From NCBI RefSeq assembly GCF_000252125.1, contig NZ_AHKF01000010.1:62001-126000 (forward strand): a stretch of 64,000 nt of DNA, read 5' to 3'. The notes below the pieces were generated by a model. It did not search any database. It was not told where the DNA came from and saw only the letters and a program-made list of their open reading frames with translations. Of the stretch, positions 43,341-52,559 are shown piece after piece (position 1 is the first letter of the stretch; each line of letters starts with the position of its first letter). The position numbers and the translations under genes are program-made. The stretch comes from Flavobacterium frigoris PS1. Lineage in GTDB: Bacteria > Bacteroidota > Bacteroidia > Flavobacteriales > Flavobacteriaceae.

Positions 43341-44266
43341 TATTTCTTTAAATTATTTTTAATTTCTGTCATCAATTTTGCTCCACCATTATTCAAGACT
43401 TCCTGAGCCGAATAAAATCCTAGCTTCTTCCACTCTTCGATGGGAACAATTTTGTCGATTTCAATCTTTTCTTTTCCGTCAAGCGAAAATAAAACTCCTT
43501 GAAAATGAATGGTATCTTCATCATCATTATAAATTGCTAAAGCTCCGATTGGCGCTGTACAGCCTCCTTCAAGAGTTTTAAGAAACTGACGTTCTATATA
43601 GGTTACAATTTCAGTCTCAATATCATTTAACTGTGATAAAGCATCTCGTGTAAAAGCATCGTTTTGCATGGCAACTACCACCATTGCTCCTTGAGCGGGA
43701 GCCGGAATCATCCAATCTAAATTGATGAAATTCTCTGGTTTCAAATTAATACGCTCTAATCCTGCGGCTGCAAATACAGCCCCATTCCAATCGCCTTCAT
43801 TGAGTTTTTTCATGCGTAAATTTACATTTCCACGCAAATCAACTACTTTATGTGAAGGATATTTATTAAGCCATTGTGCCTGACGGCGCAAACTACCTGA
43901 AGCAATAGTTCCTGATTCATTCAGAAAATCAAGATTGCCTTTGTGAACTAAAATATCTAATGTACTGGCTCTTTCCAAAACAGCGGCTTGTACAATCCCT
44001 ATGGGTAATACCGTAGGAACGTCTTTCATGGAATGCACCGCAATATCAACATCGCCATTAATCATAGCAACATCGAGTGTTTTAGTAAAAATCCCTGTGA
44101 TTCCGAGCTCGTAAAGAGGCTTATCGAGAATAATATCTCCTGTTGACTTTACGGCTATGATTTCTGTTTTGTATCCTAAATCATTTAGCTTTTTTTCTAC
44201 TGTATGGGCTTGCCAAAGTGCTAGTTCGCTATCGCGCGTCCCTATTTTTATTGTTTTTTCTGCCAT
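43340..44266 (-). CDS. hemC: Hydroxymethylbilane synthase (porphobilinogen deaminase)
   Basis: The start at 44266 (MAEKTIKIGTRDSELALWQA) is preferred to an in-frame ATG at 44308 because it overlaps the hemA stop as TAATG and matches the family N-terminus. The 308-residue enzyme carries the dipyrromethane cofactor Cys in LEGGCTAPIGALA (about 235) and the conserved VHSMKDVP and LRGNVNLRMKKL segments. It polymerises four porphobilinogens. Confidence 0.96.
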   Translation of the reverse strand: MAEKTIKIGTRDSELALWQAHTVEKKLNDLGYKTEIIAVKSTGDIILDKPLYELGITGIFTKTLDVAMINGDVDIAVHSMKDVPTVLPIGIVQAAVLERASTLDILVHKGNLDFLNESGTIASGSLRRQAQWLNKYPSHKVVDLRGNVNLRMKKLNEGDWNGAVFAAAGLERINLKPENFINLDWMIPAPAQGAMVVVAMQNDAFTRDALSQLNDIETEIVTYIERQFLKTLEGGCTAPIGALAIYNDDEDTIHFQGVLFSLDGKEKIEIDKIVPIEEWKKLGFYSAQEVLNNGGAKLMTEIKNNLKK

Positions 44267-45522
44267 TATTTTGCTATAGCGCCAATTTTGAATACTTTTT
44301 CGATCCACTCAATGCTTTCGTCCACCATGGTGTTGTCATCTTTTAAGTGATTGGCAAAGTGTGTTGTTATTTTTTGAATGATTCTACTGCTAATAATTTC
44401 TGCTTGTTCTTCATTGAAATCGACAATTTTTTTACTTTGAAAATTCAATTCCGATGTTTTGATGGCGTTCAGTTTTTCTTTTAAAGCATGAATAGTAGGA
44501 GCAAATTTCCGACCTTTAGTCCAAACATTAAACTCTTCCTTTATTTCTTCGATAATAGCTTCCGCCGCTGGAATATGATTTTTTCTATTTTCCAAAGTTT
44601 CATCCGTAAGTTGCGACAGATAATCCATGTGAATTAAAGTAACCCCGTCTAATGCTTCAACATCTTCATTCACATTTTTAGGAATAGACAAGTCCAAAAT
44701 TAATAATGGTTTTTTAAGATTTAATATGGCTTTGTCAACTGTTGGGTTTTGAGCACCGGTAGCCACCACCACCACATCTGCTTTTTGAAGTTCCAGATGC
44801 AATTCTGAATAATCTTTTACAATTAAATTTAACTTACCTGCTAATCTCTCGGCCTTATCTTTGGTTCTATTGATTAAGGTGATGTGTTCGTTTTTAGTAT
44901 GTTTAACCAAATTCTCACAAGTATTCCTCCCTATTTTACCAGTTCCAAACAACAAAATATTCTTATTTCCTATATCTTCAACATTCTTGATAATATATTG
45001 CACCGCTGCAAATGAAACAGAAGTAGCTCCAGAACTAATCTCCGTATCGTTTTTTATCTTTTTACTAGCTTGGATCACTGCGTTAACCAATCGTTCCATG
45101 AAATTGTTAGCCAATCCCATCGCTTTTGATTGTGTAAAGCTGGATCTAATTTGAGATATAATTTCAAAATCGCCCAGGATCTGACTATCTAAACCAGTTC
45201 CTACACGGAACATATGACTAATAGCTTCTTGGTTTTTATAGACAAAGCCTACTTTTTGAAATTCTTCAACACTCCCCTTACTGTTTTCACAAATCAACTT
45301 TATCAATTGAAAAGGGTGTTCGGCAAATCCGTAAATCTCTGTTCTGTTACAAGTAGAGGTAACAATTAAACTCTCGATTCCTTCGGTTTTTGCTTGCTCC
45401 AGCAAACGGGTTTTTGCTAAAACATCCAAGCTAAATTTACCTCTCATTACGGCATCCGCTTTTTTATAGCTTAGTCCAACAGAATAAAAATAGTAATGTT
45501 TTAAAAGGTTATTATTTTCCAT
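44266..45522 (-). CDS. hemA: Glutamyl-tRNA reductase
   Basis: The 418-residue protein has the catalytic Cys in VTSTCNRTEIYG (Cys 58), the NADPH-binding motif LFGTGKIGRNTCENL, and a C-terminal dimerisation helix region. It reduces glutamyl-tRNA to glutamate-1-semialdehyde, the first committed step of the C5 pathway; the next enzyme, HemL, is not in the window. It heads the leftward heme operon and is divergent from an AraC-type regulator gene. Confidence 0.96.
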   Translation of the reverse strand: MENNNLLKHYYFYSVGLSYKKADAVMRGKFSLDVLAKTRLLEQAKTEGIESLIVTSTCNRTEIYGFAEHPFQLIKLICENSKGSVEEFQKVGFVYKNQEAISHMFRVGTGLDSQILGDFEIISQIRSSFTQSKAMGLANNFMERLVNAVIQASKKIKNDTEISSGATSVSFAAVQYIIKNVEDIGNKNILLFGTGKIGRNTCENLVKHTKNEHITLINRTKDKAERLAGKLNLIVKDYSELHLELQKADVVVVATGAQNPTVDKAILNLKKPLLILDLSIPKNVNEDVEALDGVTLIHMDYLSQLTDETLENRKNHIPAAEAIIEEIKEEFNVWTKGRKFAPTIHALKEKLNAIKTSELNFQSKKIVDFNEEQAEIISSRIIQKITTHFANHLKDDNTMVDESIEWIEKVFKIGAIAK

Positions 45523-45547
45523 ATAAATACTTTTCCAGAAAGTCGAA

Positions 45548-45555
45548 CAAAATTA
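45548..45555 (-). promoter_or_regulatory. -7 box (TAATTTTG, minus strand) of the heme operon
   Basis: The octamer on the minus strand matches TAnnTTTG and lies 25 nt before the hemA ATG. A TTTA on the minus strand at 45571-45574 is a poor -33 candidate at 15 nt. Confidence 0.45.
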
Positions 45556-45649
45556 TCACTATAGTCTTTATAAAAGTAACGCTGTAAGTACTATTTGTGT
45601 CGCTGAATGATTTTTTATTTCTAAAGTTCTCTTTATTGGCAAAAAACGT

Positions 45650-45657
45650 TATTTTTG
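45650..45657 (+). promoter_or_regulatory. -7 box (TATTTTTG) of the AraC regulator gene
   Basis: The octamer matches TAnnTTTG and lies 93 nt before the ATG at 45751, leaving a leader that contains the dyad at 45688-45704. Confidence 0.45.
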
Positions 45658-45687
45658 CACTGAAATCAGGTAATCTTAGGTTGTTAG

Positions 45688-45704
45688 TTTAGAGTCGTTC
45701 TAAA
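45688..45704. promoter_or_regulatory. TTTAGA-N5-TCTAAA dyad in the AraC regulator leader
   Basis: Perfect 6-bp arms with spacer GTCGT. The half-sites equal those at 16930-16945 before mntH. Its place between the -7 box and the start codon fits a roadblock repressor site. Confidence 0.5.
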
Positions 45705-45750
45705 TAAACAGCACTTATAACTATCATGTTATTACAAAAAAAATATCGCT

Positions 45751-46623
45751 ATGGGTTCACAAGAAATTATAAAAATAGAAGATGATTTTACATTGATTCG
45801 CTTTCAAAATGACGGCACTGAATCATTTAATGCACAACGTGAAGTCAGCAGTGGATTGATTCAATTTCACTTTGGTCTAAAAGGAAGCGCAAAATTCATC
45901 TTCAATCAAGGGAATTATGCCTTGGAATTAAAAGAAGAAAAATCCTTGCTTTTATATAATCCCCAAAAAGAGTTGCCTCTAAATTTAGAGTTGGCTCCTA
46001 ATTCTTGGGTAATATCAGTAATTATTTCCATCAAAAAATTTCATGCGTTGTTTTCTTCAGAAGCGGACTACATCACTTTTTTAAGCGGAGACAATAAAGA
46101 CAAGAAATACTACAATGAAGGAAAGATTAGCCCATCTATGGCAATTGTTCTTAGTCAGTTGTTTCACTACAGCTTGCACCCTTCAATAAAAAACCTATAT
46201 TACAAAGGAAAAGGCTACGAGCTATTAAGTTTGTATTTTAACAGAACAGAAGACCCAAATGCGGAACAATGTCCGTTTTTGATTGATGAGGATAATGTTT
46301 TAAAAATTAGAAAAGCCAAAGAAATCATTATTGCTAATATGTCCGAACCTCCAGGTTTACAAGAATTAGCTGATGAAATAGGTTTGAATCTGAAGAAACT
46401 AAAAATGGGTTTCAAACAAATTTACGGTGATACTGTTTATGGTTTTTTATTTGATTATAAGATGGATTATGCACGAAAGCTGCTCGATAGCGGATCTTAT
46501 AATGTAAACGAGGTAGGTTTAAAAATTGGCTACAGCACTGGGAGTCATTTTATAGCCGCTTTTAAAAAGAAATTCGCAACAACTCCAAAAAAATATTTGA
46601 TGTCCATCAATCCAAACACTTAG
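45751..46623 (+). CDS. AraC-family transcriptional regulator
   Basis: The 290-residue protein has an N-terminal ligand-type domain (about 1-170) and a C-terminal AraC double helix-turn-helix (about 190-285) with PPGLQELADEIGLNLKKLKMGF and VNEVGLKIGYSTGSHFIAAFKKKFATTPKKY. The layout resembles iron- or siderophore-linked AraC regulators of the PchR type. It is divergent from hemA and upstream of hemH, so control of heme genes by iron or heme status is likely, though not shown. Confidence 0.92.
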   Translation: MGSQEIIKIEDDFTLIRFQNDGTESFNAQREVSSGLIQFHFGLKGSAKFIFNQGNYALELKEEKSLLLYNPQKELPLNLELAPNSWVISVIISIKKFHALFSSEADYITFLSGDNKDKKYYNEGKISPSMAIVLSQLFHYSLHPSIKNLYYKGKGYELLSLYFNRTEDPNAEQCPFLIDEDNVLKIRKAKEIIIANMSEPPGLQELADEIGLNLKKLKMGFKQIYGDTVYGFLFDYKMDYARKLLDSGSYNVNEVGLKIGYSTGSHFIAAFKKKFATTPKKYLMSINPNT

Positions 46624-46722
46624 TTAAGATTGATTTTATATATTAAACAATAAATAAAAAATAGTTAATCCCAATTTATAAAAAGTAACTTTAATTACTT
46701 TTACGAAACAAAAAAAGATAAA

Positions 46723-47754
46723 ATGAAAGGTGTATTATTAGTAAATTTAGGTTCTCCTGAAAGTCCAACTCCCAAAGACGTAAAACCGTATTTAGATGAA
46801 TTTTTAATGGACAAATATGTAATTGACGTTCCATTTTTATTGAGAGCATTACTTGTTCGTGGAATTATTTTGCAAACAAGACCAAAAAAGTCAGCTGCAG
46901 CTTACGCAAAAATTTGGTGGGACGAAGGTTCTCCATTAGTGGTGATTTCCAAAAGGATGTTTGCCAAAGTAAAACAGCAAGTGGAAATACCCGTTGCTTT
47001 AGCGATGCGTTACGGAAACCCTTCAATATTATCTGGATTACAAGAACTTCGTGATAAAGGAGTTACTGAAGTGCTGCTTTTCCCATTGTACCCTCAACAT
47101 GCGATGGCTAGTACCACTACCATCTTAGTACTTGCTGAGGAATTACGTAAGAAACATTTTCCTGAAATGAAATTTACATCTGTCCCTGCATTTTATAACA
47201 AACCCGATTACTTGCAAAATCTGGCCGATTCAATTAAAGGACATTTACAAGGTTACGATTATGACCATTTGCTATTCTCGTATCACGGGATTCCAGAGCG
47301 TCACATTCGTAAGACAGACATAACCAAATCACATTGCAAAATAGATGGTTCTTGTTGCAACACGCCTTCGCCAGCGCACGAATTTTGTTACCGTCATCAA
47401 TGTTATGAAACTACAAAACAAGTCGTAAAATTACTTGGAATTCCAGAAGGAAAATACAGTCAAACATTTCAATCACGATTAGCAGGAGATAAATGGTTGA
47501 CTCCCTATACTGACGTTGAAGTAAATAAAATGCCTGAAAAAGGAATAAAAAAACTAGCCGTTGTAACCCCTGCTTTTGTATCTGATTGCTTAGAAACACT
47601 AGAAGAAATTGCAATGGAAGCCAACCATGAATTTAAAGTACATGGTGGAGAAGAATTCTTAGCAATTCCTTGTTTAAATGATGGAGATGACTGGTGTAAA
47701 ACCGTTAGTAAATGGATCAATAATTGGGCAATGTCTAAAAATTTAAACTATTAA
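46723..47754 (+). CDS. hemH: Ferrochelatase with an internal Cys-rich insert
   Basis: The 343-residue protein has the N-terminal MKGVLLVNLGSPESPTP, the metal-site His in SYHGIPERH (about 189), TFQSRLAGDKWLTPYTD and the C-terminal CLETLEEIAME. It inserts Fe2+ into protoporphyrin IX. Between SYHGIPERH and the KYSQTFQSR region lies a Cys-rich stretch (about 205-227) with the pattern C-x5-CC-x9-C-x4-C, absent from the E. coli enzyme. Some ferrochelatases bind a [2Fe-2S] cluster through an internal insert, so this one may too. The MATE gene ATG follows the stop codon directly. Confidence 0.96.
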   Translation: MKGVLLVNLGSPESPTPKDVKPYLDEFLMDKYVIDVPFLLRALLVRGIILQTRPKKSAAAYAKIWWDEGSPLVVISKRMFAKVKQQVEIPVALAMRYGNPSILSGLQELRDKGVTEVLLFPLYPQHAMASTTTILVLAEELRKKHFPEMKFTSVPAFYNKPDYLQNLADSIKGHLQGYDYDHLLFSYHGIPERHIRKTDITKSHCKIDGSCCNTPSPAHEFCYRHQCYETTKQVVKLLGIPEGKYSQTFQSRLAGDKWLTPYTDVEVNKMPEKGIKKLAVVTPAFVSDCLETLEEIAMEANHEFKVHGGEEFLAIPCLNDGDDWCKTVSKWINNWAMSKNLNY

Positions 47755-49110
47755 ATGGCTGTAAGCGCCGAAGAATTAGGAACTCAGGACATCAAGAAAC
47801 TTTTGCTCAAGCAGGCGGTACCCGCATCTGTAGGGATTTTATTTATGTCTGTCAATATATTAATTGACACCATATTTGTTGGGCAATGGATTGGATCGCT
47901 AGCGATTGCTGCGGTGACTGTTGTTTTACCCATCACTTTCTTTATTTCCTCTTTAGGAATGGCAATTGGGGTAGGTGGTGGATCAGTTCTTTCCAGAGCA
48001 TTAGGCGCTAATAACAAAGAAAAAGCTTTGTTGACTTTTGCCAATCAAATTATGATGACCTTTCTTATGGCATCTGTATTTGTGCTTCTTGGTATGTTTT
48101 TTAGTGCTGACATGTTGTTGCTTTTTGGCGCCAAAGGAGCAATTGTAAAACCCGCAACGGAATTCTTTTTCCCCATACTCTTATCCGTTCCTTTCTTAGC
48201 GCTTTGCATGATGGGAAATAACATTATACGGGCTGAAGGAAAAGCTAAATTTGCGATGTTTGCAATGATTATTCCCGCTTTTGTCAACATCATACTCGAT
48301 ATCGTTTTTATAAAATTAATGAACTTAGGAATGTTTGGAGCAGCTTTAGCTACTTCTATTTCCTATTTTATGTGCTTTCTTTTCGTCTTATGGTTCTTCA
48401 TGTATAAAAGTGAACTTAAGTTAAAAACAAGCCATTTTAAATTTAACTTTCCAATTATAAAAGAGATTACAAACCTGAGTTTTGTTACCTTTTCAAGACA
48501 AGGTGTTGTGAGTATTCTAGCCATTATCCTTAATCATACTTTATATACGTATGGAGGTGAACATTCGATAGCGGTATATGGAATTATAAGCCGAATGTTA
48601 ATGTTTGCTTTGTTTCCTGTACTTGGAATTACCCAAGGTTTTATTCCAATTGCTGGTTACAATTATGGCGCTGGAAATTATGAAAGAGTAAAAGAAACCG
48701 TAGAAGTATCCATTAAATATGCAGCGCTTTTGGCAGCTATAATATTTGTATTTATACTCGCTTTTGCACAACCAATCGTGGCTGTTTTCACCACAGACTC
48801 AAAAGTAATTGCCGAAACTCCAAATGCCCTTAGATGGGTTTTTGCTGCTTCTCCCATAATCGCAATCCAACTAATTGGCGCAGCCTATTTTCAGGCAGCG
48901 GGAAAAGCTAAAAAAGCATTATTTCTTACCCTGAGTAAACAAGGATTCTTCTTAATTCCCTTAGTACTTATTCTCCCGAATTTTTTCGGTATTTTTGGAG
49001 TATGGGTTTCTTTTCCAATAGCCGATATTTTATCAACAATAATTACTGGGTATTTTCTAAAAAAAGAAATGAACATAAAATTGACAAAACATAACGATGG
49101 AATACTATAA
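47755..49110 (+). CDS. MATE-family multidrug/cation exporter
   Basis: The 451-residue membrane protein shows two MatE repeats with 12 predicted helices, and motifs such as LLKQAVPASVGILFMSVNIL at the start and LGITQGFIPIAGYNYGAGNY in the second half. It exports drugs or metabolites using Na+ or H+. It abuts hemH upstream (no gap) and overlaps hemJ by 14 nt downstream, so it sits inside the heme transcript. Export of porphyrin or heme is a tempting idea, but nothing in the sequence specifies it. Confidence 0.93.
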   Translation: MAVSAEELGTQDIKKLLLKQAVPASVGILFMSVNILIDTIFVGQWIGSLAIAAVTVVLPITFFISSLGMAIGVGGGSVLSRALGANNKEKALLTFANQIMMTFLMASVFVLLGMFFSADMLLLFGAKGAIVKPATEFFFPILLSVPFLALCMMGNNIIRAEGKAKFAMFAMIIPAFVNIILDIVFIKLMNLGMFGAALATSISYFMCFLFVLWFFMYKSELKLKTSHFKFNFPIIKEITNLSFVTFSRQGVVSILAIILNHTLYTYGGEHSIAVYGIISRMLMFALFPVLGITQGFIPIAGYNYGAGNYERVKETVEVSIKYAALLAAIIFVFILAFAQPIVAVFTTDSKVIAETPNALRWVFAASPIIAIQLIGAAYFQAAGKAKKALFLTLSKQGFFLIPLVLILPNFFGIFGVWVSFPIADILSTIITGYFLKKEMNIKLTKHNDGIL

Positions 49111-49651
49111 CTACCTCAAATCATTACACCTCATCTTTGTTATCACTTGGTTTGCAGGTTTATTTTACATTGTACGATTATTTGTTTATCAAATTGAAGC
49201 GGCACAAAAGTCCTCGCCAGAAAAAGAAATTTTACAAAAACAATATAAAATAATGACGTACCGCTTGTGGTATATTATCACATGGCCTTCTGCTGTTTTA
49301 GCGAGTATATTTGCCTTTTGGATGCTGTTTTTTACGGATCTGGGAGCAGCCTGGTTAAAAATGCCTTGGATGCATGTAAAACTTGGCTTTGTATTTGTGT
49401 TGTATTTGTATCATGGCAAATGCCATCAAATATTCAAACAATTGCAAAACAACGAAATAAAACATACGACCAACTTTATGCGCCTTTGGAATGAAGGAGC
49501 TACCATAATCCTTTTCTCCGTAGTTTTTTTAGTAGTACTGAAAAATGCATTTAATTGGATTTATGGTGTTGTCGGAATTATTAGTTTTTCCGTTTTGATT
49601 ATGCTTGGATTTAAATTTTACAAAAAAATTCGAGAAAAAAATCAATCCTAA
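49097..49651 (+). CDS. hemJ: HemJ-type protoporphyrinogen IX oxidase
   Basis: The 184-residue membrane protein has four to five helices and the HemJ pattern KSLHLIFVITWFAGLFYIVR (His near residue 11), TWPSAVL, and WMHVKLGFVFVLYLYHGKCH with conserved His and Lys. HemJ oxidises protoporphyrinogen IX to protoporphyrin IX and is the usual type in bacteria lacking HemG and HemY. The start lies inside the end of the MATE gene. With hemH two genes upstream, the last two steps of heme synthesis are encoded together. Confidence 0.9.
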   Translation: MEYYNYLKSLHLIFVITWFAGLFYIVRLFVYQIEAAQKSSPEKEILQKQYKIMTYRLWYIITWPSAVLASIFAFWMLFFTDLGAAWLKMPWMHVKLGFVFVLYLYHGKCHQIFKQLQNNEIKHTTNFMRLWNEGATIILFSVVFLVVLKNAFNWIYGVVGIISFSVLIMLGFKFYKKIREKNQS

Positions 49652-49653
49652 TT

Positions 49654-51126
49654 ATGCTAAAAGGCTTTAAAATATCGATGTTATCATTACGAATTCGGAT
49701 TTTCCTTTCGATGATCGTCTTGATCATTGTAGCCTCTGTCCTACTCGCTTCCATTTCTATTATTCAATTTAAAAATGAAGCCAAAGAGTACCATCAAGAA
49801 CGACTAGAACGCAAGGAAAATGCGGTACGGGAACATATTAATTACGTGCTTTCAACAACAACATATCCGCTGACAACTGAAAATCTAGATTTGATTTTCA
49901 AGGATAAAATTCATGAACTGGCACACATTCACAACATTGAAATTAACATTTACGGATTGGACGGGAAATTATTAAAGTCTTCCAAAGAATCATTTTCTGT
50001 TGATAAAGTTTCACCTCCCATTCCAAAATATATTTTAAAACTCGTTCGTTCCTCAATCGAAAAACGATATGTAGATATCAAAACCGTAAATGGGGTAAAA
50101 AACCGATCCTCCTTTACCCAAATTAAAGACGACAAATTCAAACCTTTGGGTGTTTTGAACCTGCCATACTTGGAAGATGACGGTTTCTACGACAAAGAAC
50201 TAAACAGTTTCTTAATTCGTTTAGGACAGGTTTATTCCTTTATGCTAATTGTGGCTTTTGCATTAGCTTATTTCCTTGCCACTTATATCACGAAGTCATT
50301 GAAGACGATTTCTGATCGCTTAAACGAAACTAGTTTGAAGCAAAAAAACAAAAAGATTGTTTTAGAGGCTAGCAGTAAGGAAATAAACTTATTGATCAGC
50401 GCCTATAACCGAATGGTGGATGAGCTTGAAATCAGTGCCGTAAAACTAGCACAAAGCGAAAGAGAAGAGGCTTGGCGCGAAATGGCAAAGCAAGTGGCCC
50501 ATGAAATTAAAAATCCATTAACTCCAATGCGCCTCACTGTGCAGAGTTTTCAAAGAAAATTTGATCCAAATGATCCGGAAATAAAGCAAAAAATGAACGA
50601 TTATTCGGAAACATTGATTCAACAAATAGACACTATGAATTCTGTTGCATCTGCATTTTCAAATTTTGCCTCTATGCCTGCACAACAAAATGAAACCCTA
50701 AACGTCGTGGAGGTAGTTGAATTAGCTTTGGACATTTTCAACGAGGAGTTTATTACCTTTGAAAGTGACGCTACAGAAATTATATCGAAAATAGACCGAA
50801 CACAACTGATTCGAATCATTACCAATTTAGTCAAAAATGCCATTCAATCCATCCCGGAACAGCAAGTTGACAAAAATGTTTTCGTAAACGTAAAAAAAGA
50901 ATTAAATAATGTGTTAATTAGCGTTGCCGACAATGGAACGGGAATCAAGCCCGAAGATATAAATCGTATATTCGAATTTAAATTTACCACCAAAAACAGC
51001 GGAATGGGTCTGGGTTTGGGTATTATTAAAAACATCATCGAAAATTATAAAGGAACAATTACCTTTGAAACAGAATATGGAAAGGGAACTCAATTTACAG
51101 TTTCACTTCCTATAATTAACTCCTAA
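49654..51126 (+). CDS. Sensor histidine kinase (NtrY/NtrB-like)
   Basis: The 490-residue protein has two membrane helices (about 13-35 and 186-207) enclosing a periplasmic sensing region, a HAMP domain (about 208-262), HisKA with AHEIKNPLTPMR (phospho-His about 286), and HATPase motifs NLVKNAIQSIP, ADNGTGI and GMGLGLGI. It is an active-looking kinase. It starts 2 nt after hemJ ends and is followed by an enoyl-CoA hydratase, with no response regulator nearby, so its partner is elsewhere. Confidence 0.94.
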   Translation: MLKGFKISMLSLRIRIFLSMIVLIIVASVLLASISIIQFKNEAKEYHQERLERKENAVREHINYVLSTTTYPLTTENLDLIFKDKIHELAHIHNIEINIYGLDGKLLKSSKESFSVDKVSPPIPKYILKLVRSSIEKRYVDIKTVNGVKNRSSFTQIKDDKFKPLGVLNLPYLEDDGFYDKELNSFLIRLGQVYSFMLIVAFALAYFLATYITKSLKTISDRLNETSLKQKNKKIVLEASSKEINLLISAYNRMVDELEISAVKLAQSEREEAWREMAKQVAHEIKNPLTPMRLTVQSFQRKFDPNDPEIKQKMNDYSETLIQQIDTMNSVASAFSNFASMPAQQNETLNVVEVVELALDIFNEEFITFESDATEIISKIDRTQLIRIITNLVKNAIQSIPEQQVDKNVFVNVKKELNNVLISVADNGTGIKPEDINRIFEFKFTTKNSGMGLGLGIIKNIIENYKGTITFETEYGKGTQFTVSLPIINS

Positions 51127-51135
51127 ATCATCACT

Positions 51136-51918
51136 ATGAGCTACAAAAACATCTTAATCACAAAAGAAAACAGTATTGCAACCATAACTATAAACCGCCC
51201 TACGAAACTTAACGCATTAAATAAAGAGACTATCGAAGAATTGCATAAAGCTTTTCAGGAATTAGAAAAAAATTATGAAACTCGCGTGGTTATTTTAACC
51301 GGTAGTGGCGAAAAAGCATTTGTGGCTGGAGCAGATATTGCTGAATTTTCTGAATTTTCAGTTGAAGAAGGCGTACAATTAGCCGCACAAGGACAAGACA
51401 TCTTGTTTAATTTTGTCGAAAATCTAAAAATACCAGTAATTGCAGCCGTTAATGGTTTTGCACTTGGTGGCGGACTAGAATTAGCAATGGCTTGTCATTT
51501 CAGAATCGCCTCTGACAATGCCAAAATGGGCTTACCAGAAGTGTCTTTAGGCGTTATTCCAGGTTATGGTGGAACACAACGTTTGCCGCAACTAATTGGT
51601 AAAGGCCGCGCTATGGAAATGATATTGACAGCCGGAATGGTAACAGCCGAGGATGCGTATAGAATGGGATTAGTGAACAATGTTATTCCACAAGCGGAAC
51701 TGTTAGATTACTGCAACGGAATTGCCCAAAAAATCATGAGAAACTCCCCTTTGGCTATAAGCAGCGCTATAAAATCGATTAATGCTAATTATAAAGATGG
51801 CGAAAACGGTTTTGAGACTGAAATAAAATCCTTTGGAAAATGCTTCGGTACAGAAGATTTTAAAGAAGGAACAACAGCTTTTCTAGAAAAAAGGAAAGCC
51901 GTTTTTACTGGCGAATAA
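51136..51918 (+). CDS. Enoyl-CoA hydratase/isomerase family (crotonase)
   Basis: The 260-residue protein has the crotonase oxyanion motifs FVAGADIAEF and FALGGGLELAMACH with the first catalytic Glu, and MGLPEVSLGVIPGYGGTQRLP with the second. Both Glu are present, so hydratase activity on short-chain enoyl-CoA, as in beta-oxidation or butyrate metabolism, is expected. It lies 9 nt after the kinase gene and ends at a strong terminator, closing the long rightward unit that may begin at hemH. Confidence 0.94.
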   Translation: MSYKNILITKENSIATITINRPTKLNALNKETIEELHKAFQELEKNYETRVVILTGSGEKAFVAGADIAEFSEFSVEEGVQLAAQGQDILFNFVENLKIPVIAAVNGFALGGGLELAMACHFRIASDNAKMGLPEVSLGVIPGYGGTQRLPQLIGKGRAMEMILTAGMVTAEDAYRMGLVNNVIPQAELLDYCNGIAQKIMRNSPLAISSAIKSINANYKDGENGFETEIKSFGKCFGTEDFKEGTTAFLEKRKAVFTGE

Positions 51919-51947
51919 ACATTTTAATTTTCCTTAAAAATACTTTT

Positions 51948-51999
51948 AACTGCCTATTTTATGATTATAAAATCCTAGAATAGGCAGTTATTTTTTTTT
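51948..51999 (+). terminator. Strong Rho-independent terminator
   Basis: AACTGCCTATT (51948-51958) pairs perfectly with AATAGGCAGTT (51979-51989), followed by a run of nine T. It ends the enoyl-CoA hydratase transcript. Confidence 0.92.
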
Positions 52000-52070
52000 A
52001 AACAAACCTACTTGCCTATCCATTCAGCAAATTTTTTCCTTATTAAGCCGCTATTTTGACTTACAAAAGC

Positions 52071-52078
52071 TAATTTTG
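52071..52078 (+). promoter_or_regulatory. -7 box (TAATTTTG)
   Basis: It matches TAnnTTTG and lies 36 nt before the ATG at 52115, which argues against the in-frame TTG at 52076 being a start codon. Confidence 0.45.
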
Positions 52079-52114
52079 CAAACCATATCCGGAAATATTC
52101 AACTAATAAAAATT

Positions 52115-52522
52115 ATGATTATGTCTTTTCAACCTGTATTCGTTCAATTTTGGGAAAAAGTAAAAGAAAGTATCGCAAATGGTACTTATGCTAAATTGAC
52201 TTTGGCCAAAACAATTGGTGATACTGAATTGAAAAACATCTATGTACGTCCTGTATTATTGGCGAACGATGTTTTCAGCCTTTCCCTTAGTGCTAAGTAT
52301 AAGACAGAGGAAATTGAGAGTTTCCATACGATTGATGAAGCTTTTTTAGTTTTGACACCGTATTTGAATAATCCATTTTTGACAGCCTTATTGTTTACAA
52401 CAGAAAATGACATCACTTTTAAACTGAATAAAAAAAGGGTAGCAAGCATTATAGAGCAAGCTCCCACTTTTAAACATGCCTCAGATGTTATAATTGAAAT
52501 GAAGGCAAAAGGTATTATTTAG
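52115..52522 (+). CDS. Unknown cytosolic protein, about 135 residues
   Basis: The start is one of two close ATGs, 52115 or 52121, the latter giving MSFQPVFVQFWEKVKESIAN. The product is mixed alpha/beta, without signal peptide: NIYVRPVLLANDVFSLSLSAKYKTEEIESF, EAFLVLTPYLNNPFLTALLF and FKHASDVIIEMKAKGII. I do not recognise a catalytic motif or a named family. It appears monocistronic and faces the HD hydrolase gene convergently. Confidence 0.8.
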   Translation: MIMSFQPVFVQFWEKVKESIANGTYAKLTLAKTIGDTELKNIYVRPVLLANDVFSLSLSAKYKTEEIESFHTIDEAFLVLTPYLNNPFLTALLFTTENDITFKLNKKRVASIIEQAPTFKHASDVIIEMKAKGII

Positions 52523-52559
52523 CTCCTATTGACAATGGATTTCGAAAGAAACACACCTA

